From: Diphasiastrum complanatum
Lineage: Eukaryota > Streptophyta > Lycopodiopsida > Lycopodiales > Lycopodiaceae
Assembly (NCBI GenBank): GCA_029204225.1
Contig: CM055101.1
Span: forward strand, 7,244,429-7,308,428
DNA: 64,000 nucleotides
Reading direction: 5' to 3'
The position numbers were made by a program, and so were the translations under genes. A model generated the notes under the pieces. The model searched no databases and had not been told where the DNA came from. It was given only the letters and a program-made list of their open reading frames with translations. Shown here piece by piece: positions 61,511 through 64,000 of the stretch. Numbering within the stretch: the stretch's first letter is position 1; each line of letters starts with the position of its first letter.

Positions 61511-61956
61511 CAAGGATGTTCAAATCTCATTTGGGCATAATCTCCTCCTCCTATTGAACATGGAAATATGGTACAAAGGGTGCCTTTTTATGGATGGGGA
61601 AGGCCCTTACCCCTTTCTCCTATTGGTTAATTACAATGGCAAGGATCCTAATCCAAGCCTCCTAAACTAACACAAAATAAATCTAATGGTTCCTTAAGAA
61701 GCACAAGGGCACTCACATGATTCATGTGAGTTCTAATTTGGGCCCTTTTAGCTTTTTTATTAACAACTTGACTTAGGGCCTCTAATGTCATTTTAGAGTT
61801 TTAGGCCCCTAGCCACTTATTCCTAATTCTACAAGTTCTACAAAACCAAATTGCGTGCTCATTGGGTTAGGCTTATACACGCAAGAAGCCAGTGCCCTCG
61901 CACTTATTGCTCTACATGTACAATGTACTGTGGTGGGGCCCACTAAGTGCCCAACA
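61170..61956 (-). repeat. 3' LTR of Gypsy-3
   Basis: 787 bp. On minus it runs from TGTTGGGCACTTAGTG to AAGGCCGCTACA, so TG...CA. A TATA-like CATAAAAAGGC (about 61587-61597, minus) sits mid-LTR, with (CT)n further on, a layout seen for an LTR promoter and leader. Confidence 0.85.
61441..61508. repeat. (GA)n microsatellite, about 68 bp, inside the Gypsy-3 LTR
   Basis: This perfect GA run lies downstream of the LTR's TATA-like box on the minus strand, so (CT)n would be in the transcribed leader. Confidence 0.95.
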
Positions 61957-61975
61957 GTATCTCCCACCTAAATAG
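61957..61975 (-). other. Gypsy-3 polypurine tract
   Basis: The minus strand reads CTATTTAGGTGGGAGATAC right before the LTR's TGTTGG. The purine core AGGTGGGAGA is where plus-strand DNA synthesis would be primed. Confidence 0.75.
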
Positions 61976-62134
61976 AGTGATGGTCCCACGACACCTGCAT
62001 GTGCTTGTTGTGGAAGAAGGCTGTCGACACGTTTATTGCGGATGATGGAGTGCGTCAGGAAAAGCGTAGATAAAGATTGCTTACGTAAAACCTGAGGCTT
62101 TATTTGATGATGAGGAGCCTATCCTAAGCTCTTC

Positions 62135-63460
62135 AAGAAGTGTTTGGAAAGGCTGGTGGCGACCAATACTTGCGTAACCGGCTACCGTTGATGGGCATAG
62201 CAAACGGTGTCCCATCCATTGTTTCTAAAGTCACTGCCCCTTGCGATAAGATGTCGGTGATGTGATAAGGGGCCTTCACCAGTGAACTTCAGCTTTTCTT
62301 TGATCGCCTTTGTCTTGTACATGAGGACCAAATCTCCTTTTTGAAGATCTTTCTTGTGAAGACGACAATCATGCCAGGCCTTGCGACATGCTTTCTCTGC
62401 AGCAAGAGCATGGACCGCTAACAAGCGTGTTTCGCACAACTTGTGTAGCGCTTCGTGAAGAAGGTGGAGCGATCTTGTATCATCTAATCATTGCACTATG
62501 GCAATGCAAAGAGATGGAAGAAGAAATTCCACTGGCATGACTACATCTTGGCCATACACCATTTGGAATGGAGTTTGCTCGGTGTTGCCTTTGTATGCAG
62601 CTCTGAAAGCCCACAGAGCAGCGTGTAGCTTGTGCTCCCAATCTGATCTGCTTGCTTCTACTGTCTTTGTCAAAATGCCACACAGAATCTTATTAGAAGA
62701 TTTGGCGTGGCCATTGCCTCTTGGGTAGTAAGGCATGTTGAAACGATGGATCACAAAGAACTCTTCTAATAAGACCTTGATGGTCTCGTTGACAAAGTGA
62801 GTTCCCCGATCACTAAGTATCTCCACTGGGCATCCGAAGCGTACAATTATATTTTCGTAAAGGAACTTGCGGTGGACCTAGCATCTGCTACGCGCACTGC
62901 TTTGGCTTCAACCCACTTTGTGAGATAATTTGTAGCCACGATAAATATATCGGACTTGGGTACTGCGAGCGGCTATGTGAATAGAGCCGATGTAATCAAC
63001 TCCCCACTTCTCAAATGGTGCTTGAGCCAATACAGGATGTAACGGCTCATAATTTGCCTTCGTTGGTCTACGCGCTCTCTGACATACATCACATTGCTTG
63101 ATATATACCTCGGTATCCTTGTGCATTGTTGGCCACCAACAGCCAAATTGTAGAATCTTGCGTACTATTACATCTACTGTGAAGTGTTCGCCTCCCATTG
63201 CTTCATGCGAGAGAGACATGATCTGACTTGTCTCATGGGGCAAGATACAACAATGAATGATATTATCCGCACCCTCTTCGATATAGGTGGCCGGCAATCA
63301 ACTGATATGGACGAGCTTTAAGTACAAGTTTCTGTTGTTGCACCTTGGATAGTGACCGATCTGGTTGGCTGTTCATCAAATACTCAACTATGTCTGCGGC
63401 CCAATCGGCTACAACAACCATGTAAAATAAAGCAGCCTTCCAGTAACTCATCATCAGGTT
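62135..63460 (-). pseudogene. Gypsy-3 integrase
   Basis: On minus, the N-terminal zinc-binding part is seen (HEAMGGEHFTVDVIV; CDVCQRARRPTK with C-x2-C). The first catalytic Asp follows in WGVDYIGSIH, the second in ILSDRGTHFVNETI. At the third position the family has Glu (G-x-x-E-S-x-N-K) but here HAKSSNK puts Lys in its place. After ALWAFRAAYKGNTEQTPFQM and the stem AEKACRKAWHDC, the C-terminal domain has KKDLQKGDLVLMYKTKA and GPYH...MDGTPFAMPINGSRLRKYW near 62150-62250. Frameshifts between blocks (near 62900, 62480, 62250) and the lost Glu make it inactive. Confidence 0.85.
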
Positions 63461-64000
63461 GGGGATCCTTTTGTGTCAATTTGATTCTTGATACATGATC
63501 CGCCTATAATGTTGCTTGCCTTTGCGTACACTATTCGAAAATCAAACTCGAGCCAACAAGAGTAACCATCTAGTGATTCTCCCTATGTTCCAGGTTCTGT
63601 TGACTAGGTAGAGCAAAGGTTGATGATCAGTGTAGAATGCAAAATGAGTGGCCATAAGATAATGGCAAAACTTCTTGACCGCAAATATCATTGCCATGGC
63701 TCTCTCGCATCAGTCGTTGAATAGGTTGATTTCAACATTGTTGAGTTGTTGACTGGGCGAAGCGAATAGGAAAGTCTTTCTTGTACTCGTTCTGGCTGGG
63801 TCAATACTGCTCCTATAGCATACTTTGATGCGTCAGTATGCACATAAAACTCAATTGTCCAATTGGTAGGCCGTAAGATTGGTGCAGATATAAGTGCTTC
63901 CTTCAGCTTTTGGAAAGCTCGTAGGGCTTCCTCCGTCCAATGGGATCAATTGTCAACTTGTAGATAGGACGTGCAAAATCTGCAAAGAATAGAATGAAGA
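63461..64000 (-). pseudogene. Gypsy-3 RNase H and linker (partial)
   Basis: In several minus-strand frames, fragments typical of the gypsy RNase H region can be read, such as RALRKLKEAL- and AREAIAMIFAVKK-like phrases. Stops and shifts are frequent. The start lies outside the window, and the connection domain to integrase is at about 63300-63460 (YWKAALFYMV..., RPYQLIAGHLYRRG). Confidence 0.6.

Larger units (their letters stand above)
61170..64000 (-). mobile_element. Gypsy-3, Ty3/gypsy retrotransposon (3' part), inserted in Copia-8
   Basis: The minus-strand order is RNase H (right edge), integrase, short 3' tail with polypurine tract (61957-61975), and 3' LTR (61170-61956). Integrase after RNase H and before the LTR defines gypsy. 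The LTR's outer end abuts Copia-8 gag at 61169, so this is a clean nested insertion; its other end and target-site copy lie outside the window. Confidence 0.9.

Overview
This window looks like nuclear DNA of a seed plant, most likely a flowering plant. It is AT-rich, its genes are interrupted by GT-AG introns, and it is packed with plant-type LTR retrotransposons. The copia elements have UBN2-type gag proteins and tRNA-iMet primer sites; the gypsy elements include one with a TGGCGCC-type primer site. There is also a CACTA (En/Spm) tnp2 transposase relic, a degenerate LINE, a TRIM, several very long (GA)n microsatellites, and one host-type gene with a wall-associated-kinase (WAK) ectodomain. 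I see no bacterial, organellar or rRNA genes. Almost every long reading frame is a decayed transposon protein. Assignments come from motifs read by eye; no database was searched.

Layout. 1-1161: tail of a minus-strand copia (Copia-1). 1162-6559: mostly unassigned DNA with an inverted LTR palindrome (2785-3662) and two long (GA)n arrays. 6560-10760: minus-strand Copia-2, truncated in its reverse transcriptase. 10787-12460: minus-strand transposase-associated gene with a TATA-like box, a (CT)n/(CA)n-rich leader and upstream palindromes. 12471-16981: degenerate non-coding repeats with a 307-bp patch duplication and a copia scrap. 16982-20908: plus-strand Copia-3 with a TRIM inside its 3' LTR. 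21235-24711: CACTA tnp2 pseudogene, followed by a second cluster of the same palindromes (25440-25810). 26773-27730: LINE reverse-transcriptase pseudogene. 27791-33999: two adjoining copias (Copia-4 minus, Copia-5 plus); Copia-5 carries a 958-bp long-inverted-repeat element in its protease. 34000-40490: minus-strand Gypsy-1 gag and LTR, split by about 3.5 kb of foreign DNA. 41841-45040: copia (Copia-6) joined to gypsy (Gypsy-2) across a (GA)n tract. 45041-48845: minus-strand Copia-7. 48846-52400: unassigned DNA with a tRNA-Asp-like relic. 52583-54340: WAK-like ectodomain gene. 54341-57690: AT-rich DNA with a 26-bp minisatellite and a MITE-like hairpin. 57690-61169: Copia-8, the best-preserved element here. 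61170-64000: Gypsy-3, inserted into Copia-8 and running off the window.

How it fits together. The window is a nested transposon graveyard. Insertions into insertions are visible (TRIM in Copia-3, long-TIR element in Copia-5, LTR element in Gypsy-1, Gypsy-3 in Copia-8). No element is complete and in frame, so any activity would need proteins supplied from elsewhere. The only probable host gene is the WAK-like one, and its kinase domain is not found here. Junctions made at long (GA)n tracts could be real recombination points or assembly joins.
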